From Photobacterium proteolyticum (GTDB lineage: Bacteria; Pseudomonadota; Gammaproteobacteria; Enterobacterales; Vibrionaceae): a DNA stretch of 64,000 bases. The stretch spans positions 1 to 64,000 of the forward strand of contig NZ_MJIL01000045.1 of the NCBI RefSeq assembly GCF_001939735.1, given 5' to 3'. Each line of letters begins with the position of its first letter. Position 1 is the first letter of the stretch. This document shows, piece by piece, positions 41,439 to 50,287 of this stretch. The notes under the pieces were generated by a model, which searched no databases, had not been told where the DNA came from, and saw only the letters and a list, made by a program, of their open reading frames with translations. The position numbers and the translations under genes were made by a program.

Positions 41439-42276
41439 CTTGCGCCTCCTGCATGATAATGTTGCGTGCCTTGTCGGCTTCCCCGAGCAGGACAGAGAGT
41501 GGCGGAATATCCAAATCCCACTCAATCAGGGTCGGTGTCCTGCCGTGCTGCTGTACCCAACGGCGATAGAGTTGCCATACCGGTTCGCTGACGGGTTTGC
41601 TATGGGTATCAATCCAGATCTCGCCGTCTTCGAACTGTTTGACGGTAAAGCCGGCCAGGTGGATCTCTTTGACCGCCGAGGCATCCAGCGCAGCAATGTA
41701 CTGATCACAGTCAAAGCCATGGTTGAAGGCGCTGACGTAGATATTGTTCAGGTCGAGCAGCAGGCCACAACCGGTGCGTTGTTGTACCTGATGAAGAAAC
41801 TCCCATTCCGGAATCGCCGAGCTGGCAAAGCTCAGGTAGCTGGACGGGTTCTCGATCAGCATCTGGCGACCGAGATAGTCCTGCACCTGTTCGACCTTGT
41901 GACAAAAGTGCTCAAGCGCTTCCTCGGTATAGGGCAGTGGCAGCAGATCATTGAAAAACTGCCCGTCGACAGAGCTCCAGCTGAGATGATCCGAGACGGC
42001 AATCGGGTCGATTTCATCAACTAGCTGTTTGAGCTGGCTCAGGTGCTGGCGATCCAGGGGATCGGCCGAACCGAGGGACAAGCCGATACCGTGGCAGCTA
42101 ATCGGATAGTGCTCGGCAATCTGCCGTAGCTGCTGTCGGGCGGTAGAGGTTGTGGTGAAGTAGTTCTCACTGTGGATCTCCAGCCAGCCGATATCCGGTT
42201 TCTGCTCCAGAACCTGGGTGATGTGGGGGGAGCGTAACCCCACCCCAACCACTTGGCGCTGTGTCAGGCCGCCCAC
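41416..42276 (-). CDS. MNIO (DUF692) iron enzyme, BufB-type RiPP maturase
   Basis: This 286-residue TIM-barrel protein is a multinuclear non-haem iron oxidase. Iron-ligand motifs appear in order: EIHSENYF, CHGIGLSLG, SDHLSWSS, LIENPSSY, LLDLNNIYVSA, KEIHLAGF, DTHSKPV and IEWDLDIPP. In bufferin systems such enzymes convert precursor cysteines to thiooxazole groups that bind copper. The start is GTG 42276, directly after the TAA of the precursor gene, so translation is likely coupled. It works with the DUF2063 product. Confidence 0.9.
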   Translation of the reverse strand: MGGLTQRQVVGVGLRSPHITQVLEQKPDIGWLEIHSENYFTTTSTARQQLRQIAEHYPISCHGIGLSLGSADPLDRQHLSQLKQLVDEIDPIAVSDHLSWSSVDGQFFNDLLPLPYTEEALEHFCHKVEQVQDYLGRQMLIENPSSYLSFASSAIPEWEFLHQVQQRTGCGLLLDLNNIYVSAFNHGFDCDQYIAALDASAVKEIHLAGFTVKQFEDGEIWIDTHSKPVSEPVWQLYRRWVQQHGRTPTLIEWDLDIPPLSVLLGEADKARNIIMQEAQDGQILTP

Positions 42277-42540
42277 TTATTTTGCCTCTGGCGAGCTGCC
42301 GGCCAGGCGGCTACACAGGCCTTTTGGCACCATGATAAAGGCATCTTTCTGGCCGTCGACCTTGGAGGTGCCGGCACATGAACTGGTTTTGGTGGCGCAG
42401 TCGTTTTTACCGGCTTTGGCAACGCCGTAGCATTTCTCTTTGGCTTCAGCGGCAACAGCGGTCGAGGCAGTCATCGCGGTACCGGCCAGGGCAAGCAGGC
42501 CGGAAACAGCAGTGGCAAGGGCTACGTTGGTTTTCTTCAT
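42277..42540 (-). CDS. bufferin-type precursor peptide (DUF2282), copy 2
   Basis: The 87-residue precursor has a Sec-type signal peptide ending AVAA and a mature part of about 60 residues with four cysteines, in [16 protein letters not shown] and KGLC. This DUF2282 pattern is the substrate of adjacent MNIO enzymes. The start at 42540 is six bases after AGGA; an upstream in-frame ATG (42546) touches the ribosome binding site and is less likely. It is the second of two tandem copies and lies directly before the maturase gene. Compared with copy 1, it differs mainly in the signal peptide, a three-residue patch and the C-terminal tail (SSPEAK). Confidence 0.88.
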   Translation of the reverse strand: MKKTNVALATAVSGLLALAGTAMTASTAVAAEAKEKCYGVAKAGKNDCATKTSSCAGTSKVDGQKDAFIMVPKGLCSRLAGSSPEAK

Positions 42541-42584
42541 AATCATTCCTTAGATTGAACTAACAGTACAAGGTGTCGGGGTCA

Positions 42585-42851
42585 TTAAGACGATGAAGTA
42601 GAGCCACCGGCCAGGCGGTCACACAAACCTTTTGGTACCATGATGAAAGCATCTTTCTGGTTGTCCGTTTTGGACGTACCGGCACATGAGCTGGTCTTGG
42701 TTGCGCAGTCGTTCTTACCGGCCTTGGCTACGCCGTAGCATTTCTCTTTGGCTTCGGCTGCCACCGCGGTTGAGGTGGTCATTGCGGTACCTGCAAGCGC
42801 AATAAGACCGGTAACGGCTGATGCTAGAGCGATATTGGTTGTCTTTTTCAT
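42585..42851 (-). CDS. bufferin-type precursor peptide (DUF2282), copy 1
   Basis: This 88-residue precursor is a paralogue of the gene just downstream. It has the same signal-peptide design and an identical cysteine-bearing stretch from EAKEKC to CAGTSK, followed by [17 protein letters not shown] and a different tail ([11 protein letters not shown]). GAGG lies seven bases before ATG 42851; ATG 42857 overlaps that site. As the first gene, it is closest to the operon promoter. The 44-base gap to copy 2 holds no obvious terminator. Secretion to the periplasm after modification is inferred from the signal peptide. Confidence 0.88.
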   Translation of the reverse strand: MKKTTNIALASAVTGLIALAGTAMTTSTAVAAEAKEKCYGVAKAGKNDCATKTSSCAGTSKTDNQKDAFIMVPKGLCDRLAGGSTSSS

Positions 42852-43188
42852 AATCATTCCTCTTTAATTTGCTGACTGTTGCTGCATGGAGCAACGTTTC
42901 CTTTTGTTATTGTTGGCGCTTCTTATTGCGCTCTCGGAACATAAGAAAGGGCGAACCGGTTTTTTATTTCACTCTTTCTTAACTTTTTTTTCTGGTGCGT
43001 AACATCCCGCCATTTCCAAGCATAGAACAAATAATAAAAGGCAAGCGTTTGAAACTGGTGACTTATCAAACGGCTGTGTCGTCGGAAAGCCGGTTTGTCT
43101 GAATCTCCGGGGAGGGCGAAGATATCGAGGCATTCTTGAATTGAGCTGGTATAATCCCCAGCATTGTATAAATAACCAGTAGGTAACG
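42852..43188. promoter_or_regulatory. divergent regulatory region between the bufferin operon and uvrD
   Basis: This 337-base gap has no credible gene. Next to the bufferin side it holds the palindrome GTTGCT-GCATGG-AGCAAC (42878-42895), 27 bases upstream of copy 1 and a possible operator or leader hairpin. T-rich stretches lie at 42961-42992. Next to uvrD it holds a LexA box overlapping TATAAT. A 92-residue minus-strand frame across most of it lacks support. Confidence 0.45.
43146..43161. promoter_or_regulatory. LexA (SOS) box of uvrD overlapping its -10
   Basis: CTGGTATAATCCCCAG has the CTGG-N8-CCAG form and covers an extended -10 (TGGTATAAT), 28 bases before the uvrD ATG. uvrD is an SOS gene in E. 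coli, with its LexA box also in the promoter. Confidence 0.72.
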
Positions 43189-45360
43189 ATGGACGCTTCA
43201 CTCCTGTTAGATGGCCTTAATGACAAGCAAAGAGAGGCGGTGGCTGCGCCGCTAGGTAATCACCTGGTCCTGGCGGGTGCGGGCAGCGGCAAGACCCGCG
43301 TACTGGTCCATCGTATCGCCTGGTTGATGCAGATTGAGCAGGCCTCGCCGTATTCAATCATGTCGGTGACCTTTACCAACAAGGCGGCGGCCGAGATGCG
43401 CGGCCGGATCAACGAGCTGATGCAGGGCTCGTCGGCCGGTATGTGGAACGGCACCTTCCACGGCCTGTGCCATCGCATGCTGCGTGCCCACTATCTGGAT
43501 GCACGCCTGCCCGATGACTTCAACATTCTGGACTCCGACGATCAGATGCGTCTGCTCCGCCGTCTGATCAAGGCGCAGAACCTGGACGAGAAACATTGGC
43601 CGGCGCGCCAGGCGGCCTGGTATATCAATGGCAAGAAGGACGAGGGGCTGCGACCTGCCAACATCGATACCTTCAATGATCCCGTCGAGCAAACCTGGCT
43701 GAGGGTGTATACCGCCTATCAGGAAGCCTGTGATCGTGCCGGGCTGGTGGATTTTGCCGAACTGCTGCTGCGTGCCTTTGAGCTGATCCGCGACAACAAG
43801 CACATTCGCGAGCATTATCAGGCGCGCTTCAAACATATTCTGGTCGACGAGTTCCAGGATACCAACAACATCCAGTTTGCCTGGCTGCGCCTGATGGCCG
43901 GCCCGGACTGTAACGTGATGATTGTCGGCGATGATGACCAGTCGATTTACGGCTGGCGTGGTGCCCAGGTAGAAAATATCCAGCGCTTCCTGCGGGATTT
44001 CACCAATGCCTCGTCGATCTTCCTTGAGCAGAATTACCGCTCGACTGGCAATATCCTGAATGCGGCCAACGAACTGATTGCCAACAACAACGAGCGAATG
44101 GGCAAGAACCTGTGGACCGAAGGGGCCGAGGGCGAGCCAATCTCGCTGTATTCGGCCTTTAACGAGCTGGACGAGGCGCGTTTTGCAGTCGGCAAGATCA
44201 AGGAATGGCGCGATCAGGGCGGTACCCTGAACGAGACTGCCTTCCTGTATCGTAGTAATGCCCAGTCGCGGGTACTGGAAGAGGCGCTTATTCAGGCAGG
44301 ACTGCCATACCGCATTTACGGCGGAATGCGCTTCTTCGAGCGTCAGGAAATCAAAGATTCGCTGGCCTACCTACGCCTGATGTCGAACCGCAATGACGAT
44401 GCTTCTTTCGAGCGGGTGGTCAATACTCCGACCCGTGGCCTGGGTGACCGGACACTGGAAACTATTCGTATGGCGGCGCGCGATCGCGGTGCGACGATGT
44501 GGCAGGCCAGTGTCGCCCTGCTGGAAGAGCAGGTGCTGGCAGGCCGTGCGGCCAATTCGCTGCGCCGTTTCATTGAGCTGATCAATGCCCTTGAGGATGA
44601 TACCCGTGATCTGCCGCTGTTCCAGCAAACCGACGAGGTGATCCGTAATTCGGGACTGCGGGCGATGTACGAGCAGGAAAAGGGCGAGAAGGCGCAGGCA
44701 CGAATCGAAAACCTCGAAGAGCTGGTGACCGCCACCCGTCAGTTTGAGGTGCCGGAAGAAGCGGAAGAGATGACCCCGCTGGCAGCCTTCCTGTCGCATG
44801 CGGCGCTGGAAGCCGGTGAAGGGCAGGCCGATGATTTCGAGGATGCAGTGCAGCTGATGACGATGCACAGCGCCAAGGGGCTGGAGTTTCCTGTCGTCTT
44901 TATGGTCGGTGTCGAAGAGGGGATGTTCCCGAGTTCGCGGACGACCGAGGAGGTGGGACGCCTGGAGGAGGAGCGCCGTCTGTGTTACGTGGGGATGACC
45001 CGTGCAATGCAGAAGCTGTATATCACCTATGCGGAAATGCGTCGCCTGTACGGCAAGGACAATTTCCATAAACCGTCACGCTTTATTCGTGAGATCCCGA
45101 CTGAATACGTCGAGGAAGTCCGGATGAAGGCGCAGGTCTCGCGGCCAGCGAGCAGCGGTCGTTTCAGCCAGACCCAGGTGAGTGACAACTTCAACCAGAC
45201 GGGCTTCAGCCTCGGTCAGCGGGTGCAGCATCCGAAGTTTGGTGAAGGGACGATTATCAATTTTGAAGGTAGCGGTGCACAGAGCCGGGTCCAGGTCGCG
45301 TTCAATGGCGAAGGGATTAAGTGGCTGGTAACCCAGTACGCCAAGCTGGAGCCGATGTAA
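43189..45360 (+). CDS. uvrD: DNA helicase II UvrD
   Basis: UvrD is the 3'-5' helicase of nucleotide excision and mismatch repair. The 723-residue product carries the SF1A motifs: Q-motif region LNDKQREAVAAP, Walker A GAGSGKTRVL, FTNKAAAEMRGRI, DEFQDTNNIQF, GDDDQSIYGWRGAQ, LEQNYRST, MTMHSAKGLEFPVVF and EERRLCYVGMTRA. The C-terminal tail has the conserved VQHPKFGEGTI. It is in the same order relative to xerC-yigB as in enterobacteria, but with the bufferin operon between. Confidence 0.97.
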   Translation: MDASLLLDGLNDKQREAVAAPLGNHLVLAGAGSGKTRVLVHRIAWLMQIEQASPYSIMSVTFTNKAAAEMRGRINELMQGSSAGMWNGTFHGLCHRMLRAHYLDARLPDDFNILDSDDQMRLLRRLIKAQNLDEKHWPARQAAWYINGKKDEGLRPANIDTFNDPVEQTWLRVYTAYQEACDRAGLVDFAELLLRAFELIRDNKHIREHYQARFKHILVDEFQDTNNIQFAWLRLMAGPDCNVMIVGDDDQSIYGWRGAQVENIQRFLRDFTNASSIFLEQNYRSTGNILNAANELIANNNERMGKNLWTEGAEGEPISLYSAFNELDEARFAVGKIKEWRDQGGTLNETAFLYRSNAQSRVLEEALIQAGLPYRIYGGMRFFERQEIKDSLAYLRLMSNRNDDASFERVVNTPTRGLGDRTLETIRMAARDRGATMWQASVALLEEQVLAGRAANSLRRFIELINALEDDTRDLPLFQQTDEVIRNSGLRAMYEQEKGEKAQARIENLEELVTATRQFEVPEEAEEMTPLAAFLSHAALEAGEGQADDFEDAVQLMTMHSAKGLEFPVVFMVGVEEGMFPSSRTTEEVGRLEEERRLCYVGMTRAMQKLYITYAEMRRLYGKDNFHKPSRFIREIPTEYVEEVRMKAQVSRPASSGRFSQTQVSDNFNQTGFSLGQRVQHPKFGEGTIINFEGSGAQSRVQVAFNGEGIKWLVTQYAKLEPM

Positions 45361-45389
45361 TAGTCCACTGCTGACAGGCCGTTAAAGAC

Positions 45390-45430
45390 AAAGCCCGCCA
45401 TGCTGATGCATTGGCGGGCTTTTGTTTTTG
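45390..45430. terminator. terminator between uvrD and the convergent ggt
   Basis: AGCCCGCCA (45392-45400) pairs with TGGCGGGCT (45412-45420), followed by TTTGTTTTTG; AAAGACA precedes it, so it may also act weakly on the minus strand. Confidence 0.85.
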
Positions 45431-45453
45431 AGGCTAGGTTAATGTTCAGTAGT

Positions 45454-47220
45454 TTACTGGGCGATAACCTTGCCTTCCCGGCGTGGATCGGCAGCACCGG
45501 AAAGCTGCTTGCCGTCAATCCGAATAGCCTGTACTCCCGAGTTGAGATCTTTGATTTTTATCTCGAACCCGAGTTGCTCAAGCTTGGGGGCCCATTGTTC
45601 TGCCGTGGTCCCTTTTTCCAGCTCGAAGGCACCGAAGCGGTTATTCATGTTGGGCAGGTTGATGGCCTGTTGTAGATCCAGTCCCCAGTCGAGATGGCCC
45701 ACAAGGGTTTTGGCGACATAGCCGATAATTTGGCTGCCGCCCGGCGAGCCGACGGCCAGATACGGCTGCTCGTCCTTCATCACGATGGTTGGGGCCATTG
45801 ACGAGCGCGGGCGTTTGCCCGGCTCAATCCGGTTGGCAATCGGGTTACCGCCGATATGGCTGCGGAAGGAAAAGTCGGTCAGTTCGTTGTTGAGCAGAAA
45901 GCCACGCACCATCAAGCGTGAGCCGAAACCGTTTTCGATGGTGGTGGTGATTGAAACAACATTGCGATCACGGTCGACAATCGAAAAGTGGCTGGTGGAA
46001 GGCAGTTCTAGCGACTCGTCCATGGCGTAGCGCATCGCATGGGACCAGACCGGCAGGCCCGGTTCGGCTGTGGCAAGGGCTTTGTCGCCTTTTAGCAGCG
46101 CAGCACGTTGCTTGAGATAGCCGGGATCGAGCAGGCCATCTGTCGGCATGGGGACATAGTCACTGTCGGCCATGTAGCGGCCGCGATCGGCAAAGGCCAG
46201 GCGGGAGGCATCACCCAGCAGGCGCCAGCTGTTGACGTCATTCGGGCCCATTTTGTCGATCGGGTATTGGTTCAGCATCCCCATGATCTGGCCGAGGGTC
46301 AGGGCGCCGGAGCTTGGTGGCCCCATGCCGCAAATCTCAAACTGGCGGTACGGTGCACAGATCGGCTCTCGTTCCTTGACCTGATAGGTGGCCAGATCCA
46401 TCACGCTGAGTACGCCGGGGTTCCCCTCTGCATTGCGGACGGTTTTGACAATGTCCTTGGCAATGTCGCCATGGTAGAACGCGCTGGCGCCACGCTCGGC
46501 AATTTGCGTGAGGGTGTCGGCATAGGCCGGGTTGGTCAGACGCTGTCCGGCCCGGATAGGGCTTTCGTCGTCATTGAAGAAATAGGCTTTGGTGGCCTGC
46601 CAGCGCTGGAGATTTTTCTGATCTTTGGCGACCAGTGCCGCGAGGCGCGGGCTGACCGTAAAGCCTTCGGTGGCGAGTTTTATTGCCGGGGCAAACAGAT
46701 CGCTCCAGGGCAGTTTGCCGTGACGCTGGTGGGTATACCACATCAGCTTGACCGTTCCCGGGGTTCCGACTGAGCGGCCGCCGACCACGGCATCGTAGAA
46801 GGCCAGCGGCTTACCGTTTTCATCTTGAAACAGGCGCGGCGTCACCGCAAAAGGGGCAGTTTCACGACCGTCGAAGGTGGTAAGGGCTTCTTTTTCTGCA
46901 TCCCAGAACACCATGAATGCTCCGCCGCCGATGCCGGAGGACTGCGGCTCGGTCAGCCCGAGAACCAGCTGGGTGGCCACCATGGCATCAATCGCATTGC
47001 CTTCCTGGCGAAGCATTGCTGCGCCCGCTTCGCTGGCATAGGGGTTGGCGCTGGCGACCATCCAGTCTTTGCCGCTTACTTGCTGCTGTTGGCTGATCCC
47101 GGTAGCAGCCTCGGGGGCAACCTGATCGGCCGTTTGCTTGCTGGTATCCTTGCTCAGGGCGGCAGGGGCAAGCAAGCAGGCTGCCAGTGCCACAGCCAGG
47201 CGGGACGTATTCCACTCCAT
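45454..47220 (-). CDS. ggt: periplasmic gamma-glutamyltransferase
   Basis: Ggt hydrolyses or transfers the gamma-glutamyl group of glutathione. The 588-residue proenzyme has a signal peptide (SRLAVALAACLLAPAALS). The self-cleavage site and nucleophile are the Thr in ELPSTSHFSIVD (about residue 406), splitting it into large and small subunits. Other marks are TEPQSSGIGGGAF, DGRETAP, GPPSSG and, in the small subunit, NNELTDFSF, RPRSSMAPTIV and GSPGGSQII. It is probably monocistronic. Confidence 0.94.
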   Translation of the reverse strand: MEWNTSRLAVALAACLLAPAALSKDTSKQTADQVAPEAATGISQQQQVSGKDWMVASANPYASEAGAAMLRQEGNAIDAMVATQLVLGLTEPQSSGIGGGAFMVFWDAEKEALTTFDGRETAPFAVTPRLFQDENGKPLAFYDAVVGGRSVGTPGTVKLMWYTHQRHGKLPWSDLFAPAIKLATEGFTVSPRLAALVAKDQKNLQRWQATKAYFFNDDESPIRAGQRLTNPAYADTLTQIAERGASAFYHGDIAKDIVKTVRNAEGNPGVLSVMDLATYQVKEREPICAPYRQFEICGMGPPSSGALTLGQIMGMLNQYPIDKMGPNDVNSWRLLGDASRLAFADRGRYMADSDYVPMPTDGLLDPGYLKQRAALLKGDKALATAEPGLPVWSHAMRYAMDESLELPSTSHFSIVDRDRNVVSITTTIENGFGSRLMVRGFLLNNELTDFSFRSHIGGNPIANRIEPGKRPRSSMAPTIVMKDEQPYLAVGSPGGSQIIGYVAKTLVGHLDWGLDLQQAINLPNMNNRFGAFELEKGTTAEQWAPKLEQLGFEIKIKDLNSGVQAIRIDGKQLSGAADPRREGKVIAQ

Positions 47221-47336
47221 GGTTCATTCCTCTTTCGCATACGGGGTGCTTCGATAGCGTAAGAGCAGAATCCGTAGCTGTCTAATTGTTGAGCAGGTTT
47301 TGTGCTCGTAATCAACAATTTATTACAGGTTTCCCA

Positions 47337-47993
47337 TCAGGCCGGCAGGACCAGGCGGAGCAGGATCATACTGCCGATACTGACAAACAGCAGGCCGCAG
47401 AGTCCGTCAATGTAAGGTGTCCACTGTTGGATTTTTTGCTGCAGCCGCTGTCCGGTTAGCAGCCAGGCCAGCGTGGCAAACCATAGGAAGGAGGTTACCC
47501 ACAATAGGCTGATGGCAGTGGCTTTTCCTGCCACGGACATATCTGCCGGCACCAGGGTCGATAGCAGGCTCAGGAAGAATACCAGTGCCTTGGGATTGAG
47601 GATGTTGGTGGTAAACCCCTTGGCCAGCGCCTGTTTGCGGTTACCTATCAACTGCTGGGCAGGGCTTGGAGAGGCATGAGATTCGCTTTTGCGCCAGAGT
47701 AACTCCAGTGCGCTCTTGGTAGCGCCGATGCCCAGCCAGAGCAGGTAGCCGCCGCCTGCGGCCTGTAGCATGGCAAACAGGGCGGGCTGCTCGCGGATCA
47801 GCAGGCTGGCACCGGTAATGCTCAGAATGGAGTGAAGCAGGATCCCCAGCGATAGGCCGAGTGCAATGGTGACACCGGTCTGGCGTCCGTAGCGCCCTGC
47901 GTTTTGGACGACGAGGGCAAAATCTGGCCCCGGGCTTAGCAGGGCAATAACATGGACGGTAAGCAGGGTGACAAATGGGGTAAGTTCGTGCAT
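47337..47993 (-). CDS. LysE/RhtB-family amino-acid exporter
   Basis: The 218-residue protein has six predicted membrane helices. The family start is HVIALLSPGPDFALVVQNAGRYGRQTG, with GGGYLLWLGI and the conserved FTTNILNPKALVFFLSL in the third helix region. Such proteins export amino acids such as threonine, homoserine or leucine; the substrate cannot be told. The AraC gene upstream on the same strand, with its stop about 80 bases away, could control it. Confidence 0.87.
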   Translation of the reverse strand: MHELTPFVTLLTVHVIALLSPGPDFALVVQNAGRYGRQTGVTIALGLSLGILLHSILSITGASLLIREQPALFAMLQAAGGGYLLWLGIGATKSALELLWRKSESHASPSPAQQLIGNRKQALAKGFTTNILNPKALVFFLSLLSTLVPADMSVAGKATAISLLWVTSFLWFATLAWLLTGQRLQQKIQQWTPYIDGLCGLLFVSIGSMILLRLVLPA

Positions 47994-48075
47994 TTCATTT
48001 TATCCGGTGGTGGTATAACACGGGTTAGCATGCCTGGGTGAGCGTGGGAGCGCTTGTAAAAAATTGACAGGCTGG

Positions 48076-48864
48076 CTAGATTTCCGAGGGCGCGACGCCA
48101 AAGGCTTGTTTGAAGGTCCGGGTGAAATGGGCCTGATCATAAAAACCGACATAATAGGCGACATCGGTACTGCAGTAGCCTGCTTTGAGCAGGGCCATGG
48201 CATGCTCCAGCCGCAGGCGGGCCAGCCAGGCATAGGGCGTCATGCCGGTGGCTTTTTTAAATTGGCGCAGCAGCTGGGAAGGGCTCAGATCACACAGCCT
48301 GGCCAGGTCGTCGAGGCTAATTTTCTGATCCAGGTTAGCCATCAGGTAGTCCCGGAGCTGGTGGAGATCTTTGCTACCCAGTGCTACCACTGGTTGGGGA
48401 CGGAGCTGGCTGTATCGGCCGAGTAGCTGCGAGAAGTACTCGATCGGCATGCAGTCCTTGGCGAGCTGGGGAAAGTGTGGATTGCCCAGCTGGGCGTGTA
48501 GCTGGCTAAGCTGAAAAAAGAGCTGGCTGTCGGTCACGTTGTGCTGCGGAAAGTGCACCTGGCAGTTGCCCGACAGTTCGCTGGCCTGGTGGTCGAGCCA
48601 TTCCGGGGAAATGCTGAACACTTTGACTTTGTAGCCTTGCTGCTGGGGTTGGCCGTCATGAATTTCATCCGGCGGCATGATCACCAGCTGACCGGCACCA
48701 GCCTGATGACGAGCACCGTTGAAATAGTATTGCTGCTGCCCATCGGTGATCAGCCCCAGATGGTAATCAAGATGGTAGTGGCGCTTGAAGGCAAAGCTTT
48801 GGTAATGCGCATCAATCAGGTTGATGTCATCAATGCCGGATTTTCGGTGGTTGACTTTGTTCAT
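48076..48864 (-). CDS. AraC-family transcriptional regulator
   Basis: The 262-residue protein has an N-terminal cupin-type sensor (HYHLDYHLGLITDGQQQYYFNG, VIMPPDEIHDGQP) and two C-terminal helix-turn-helix motifs (LDDLARLCDLSPSQLLRQFKKATGMTPYAW; VAYYVGFYDQAHFTRTFKQAFG). The C-terminus ends GVAPSEI. The exporter gene downstream on the same strand is a possible target. Confidence 0.9.
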   Translation of the reverse strand: MNKVNHRKSGIDDINLIDAHYQSFAFKRHYHLDYHLGLITDGQQQYYFNGARHQAGAGQLVIMPPDEIHDGQPQQQGYKVKVFSISPEWLDHQASELSGNCQVHFPQHNVTDSQLFFQLSQLHAQLGNPHFPQLAKDCMPIEYFSQLLGRYSQLRPQPVVALGSKDLHQLRDYLMANLDQKISLDDLARLCDLSPSQLLRQFKKATGMTPYAWLARLRLEHAMALLKAGYCSTDVAYYVGFYDQAHFTRTFKQAFGVAPSEI

Positions 48865-48902
48865 CCTGATCCTTCTAACCGCCGGCAGGCTGAGAGTGCA
48901 TG

Positions 48903-48992
48903 GTGCCGTCTAATACGGGGCTGTTTAATATAGAGCCGTTAAATATAGCGCCGTTAAATATGATGCAGGTAAATTGGGCGCCGTCAAAAAAT
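48903..48992. repeat. six degenerate 15-base tandem repeats coding for a pentapeptide-like pattern
   Basis: Six consecutive 15-base units start at 48903, 48918, 48933, 48948, 48963 and 48978. They share the form G-N-GCCGT-N-AAATATA. On the minus strand each unit reads as one pentapeptide of the type (I/V)(F/L)(N/D)G(A/S), for example IFNGA, the pattern of pentapeptide-repeat proteins. The frame has no convincing start codon or ribosome binding site, so it may be a remnant. Confidence 0.6.
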
Positions 48993-49082
48993 ATGGCTAT
49001 CAGTAGAACATAAATGACAGATGGCGGCTTGTAAAAAACTGACAAGCCGCCAGTTACCCTTTGTGGCAGGTAGTGAGCCGGA

Positions 49083-49994
49083 CTAGCTTGCCTGAATCCG
49101 TTTTTTGGCCCGGCGATGGCCCTTGATGCCATCGAAGCTAAACAGCACCAGTGCTCCCCAGATGAAGGCGAAGGTATAGCCTTTGTCGGCGGTAAAGCTT
49201 TCGCCGTAGACCGTAATGGCCAGCAGGAACATCAGGCTTGGGCCGATATACTGGAAAAATCCCAGTGTAGACAGTTTCAGTTTGGTGGCAGCTCCGGTAA
49301 AGCACAGCAGCGGAAGCGTGGTAACAATCCCGGCGGCCATCAGCAGCAAGTTGGTCGTGGCTGGATTTGCCGCCCAGTCAGCCGTTGGGCTGTCAGCGAT
49401 CAGCAATACGTAGATGGTAGCCAGTGGCAGCAGAATACAGGTTTCCATGAACAGGCCGGTTTGGGCATCCAGATTGACTTTTTTCCGCAGCAGCCCGTAG
49501 AGACCAAAGCTGCACGCCAGGGCCAGGGCAATCACCGGCAGGGAGCCGAACTGGATCAGCTGTACGGCAACCCCGCAGGCCGCCAGCGCGACGGCGAGCC
49601 ATTGCAGCGGGCGTAGCCGCTCTCCCAGAAAGAACATTCCCAGAAGGACATTGAGCAACGGGTTGATGTAATAGCCCAGGCTGGCATCAAGCATATAGTT
49701 GTTGTTCACGGCCCAGATGAAAATCAGCCAGTTGCCACCAACCAGCAGGGCAGTGGCCGTCAATACCAGTAGTGTTTTGGGCTGGCGAAGCACAGCCCTG
49801 ACCTTGCTCCAGCGCTTGCCGATGAAGATCAGCGCTGCCAGAAAAAAGAATGACCAGATCACCCGGTGGCTGAGAATCTCCAGCGGACTGACATGCTGGA
49901 GAGACTTAAAGTAAATTGGTGCAATGCCCCACATGGTGTAGGCGCCAAGGGCGAGCATGACCCCTCGCTGGGTATCTTTAGCTTGCTGGTCCAT
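49083..49994 (-). CDS. rarD: RarD, EamA-family transporter
   Basis: This 303-residue DMT permease has ten helices. It closely follows RarD: RGVMLALGAYTMWGIAPIYFKSL at the start, SHRVIWSFFFL, NWLIFIWAVNNNYMLDASLGYYINPLLNVLLG, and LSTLGFFQYIGPSLMFLLAI. The transported compound is unknown; the name comes from chloramphenicol-sensitive phenotypes in Pseudomonas. In E. coli rarD also lies close to recQ. Confidence 0.9.
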   Translation of the reverse strand: MDQQAKDTQRGVMLALGAYTMWGIAPIYFKSLQHVSPLEILSHRVIWSFFFLAALIFIGKRWSKVRAVLRQPKTLLVLTATALLVGGNWLIFIWAVNNNYMLDASLGYYINPLLNVLLGMFFLGERLRPLQWLAVALAACGVAVQLIQFGSLPVIALALACSFGLYGLLRKKVNLDAQTGLFMETCILLPLATIYVLLIADSPTADWAANPATTNLLLMAAGIVTTLPLLCFTGAATKLKLSTLGFFQYIGPSLMFLLAITVYGESFTADKGYTFAFIWGALVLFSFDGIKGHRRAKKRIQAS

Positions 49995-50287
49995 CTTATC
50001 CTTAGGTTTATTTTATAAAATTCAGAGAAAATAATGACATTTTCTAAAAAGGTATGCGGGAGCAGTATAAATCGTGTTCAGGTTGGATGTCATCCAGAAC
50101 TTTTGATGATTTTGTTAGCACCGGACATGATAAGAAAATCCTGCCCGAAGGCTGGTGGGGATTTGCGAGAAGTTTTCCAGGAAACAACATTTTGCCGGCT
50201 TGGCTGGGGGAAGCTGCTGTAAGTGTCGTTCACATCGGCGATCTGATTGGTATAGAATAGCCAGCTCGTCAACTACAGAGTCGATTT

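Noticed and set aside
42923..43201. 92-residue minus-strand frame upstream of the bufferin genes
   Set aside because: It overlaps the uvrD start and LexA box, has mixed low-quality composition, no ribosome binding site and no family resemblance.
48875..49132. 85-residue frame through the 15-base repeats as a real gene
   Set aside because: Its start lies inside rarD on the same strand in another frame, with no ribosome binding site near the repeats. I report the repeats but not a CDS.
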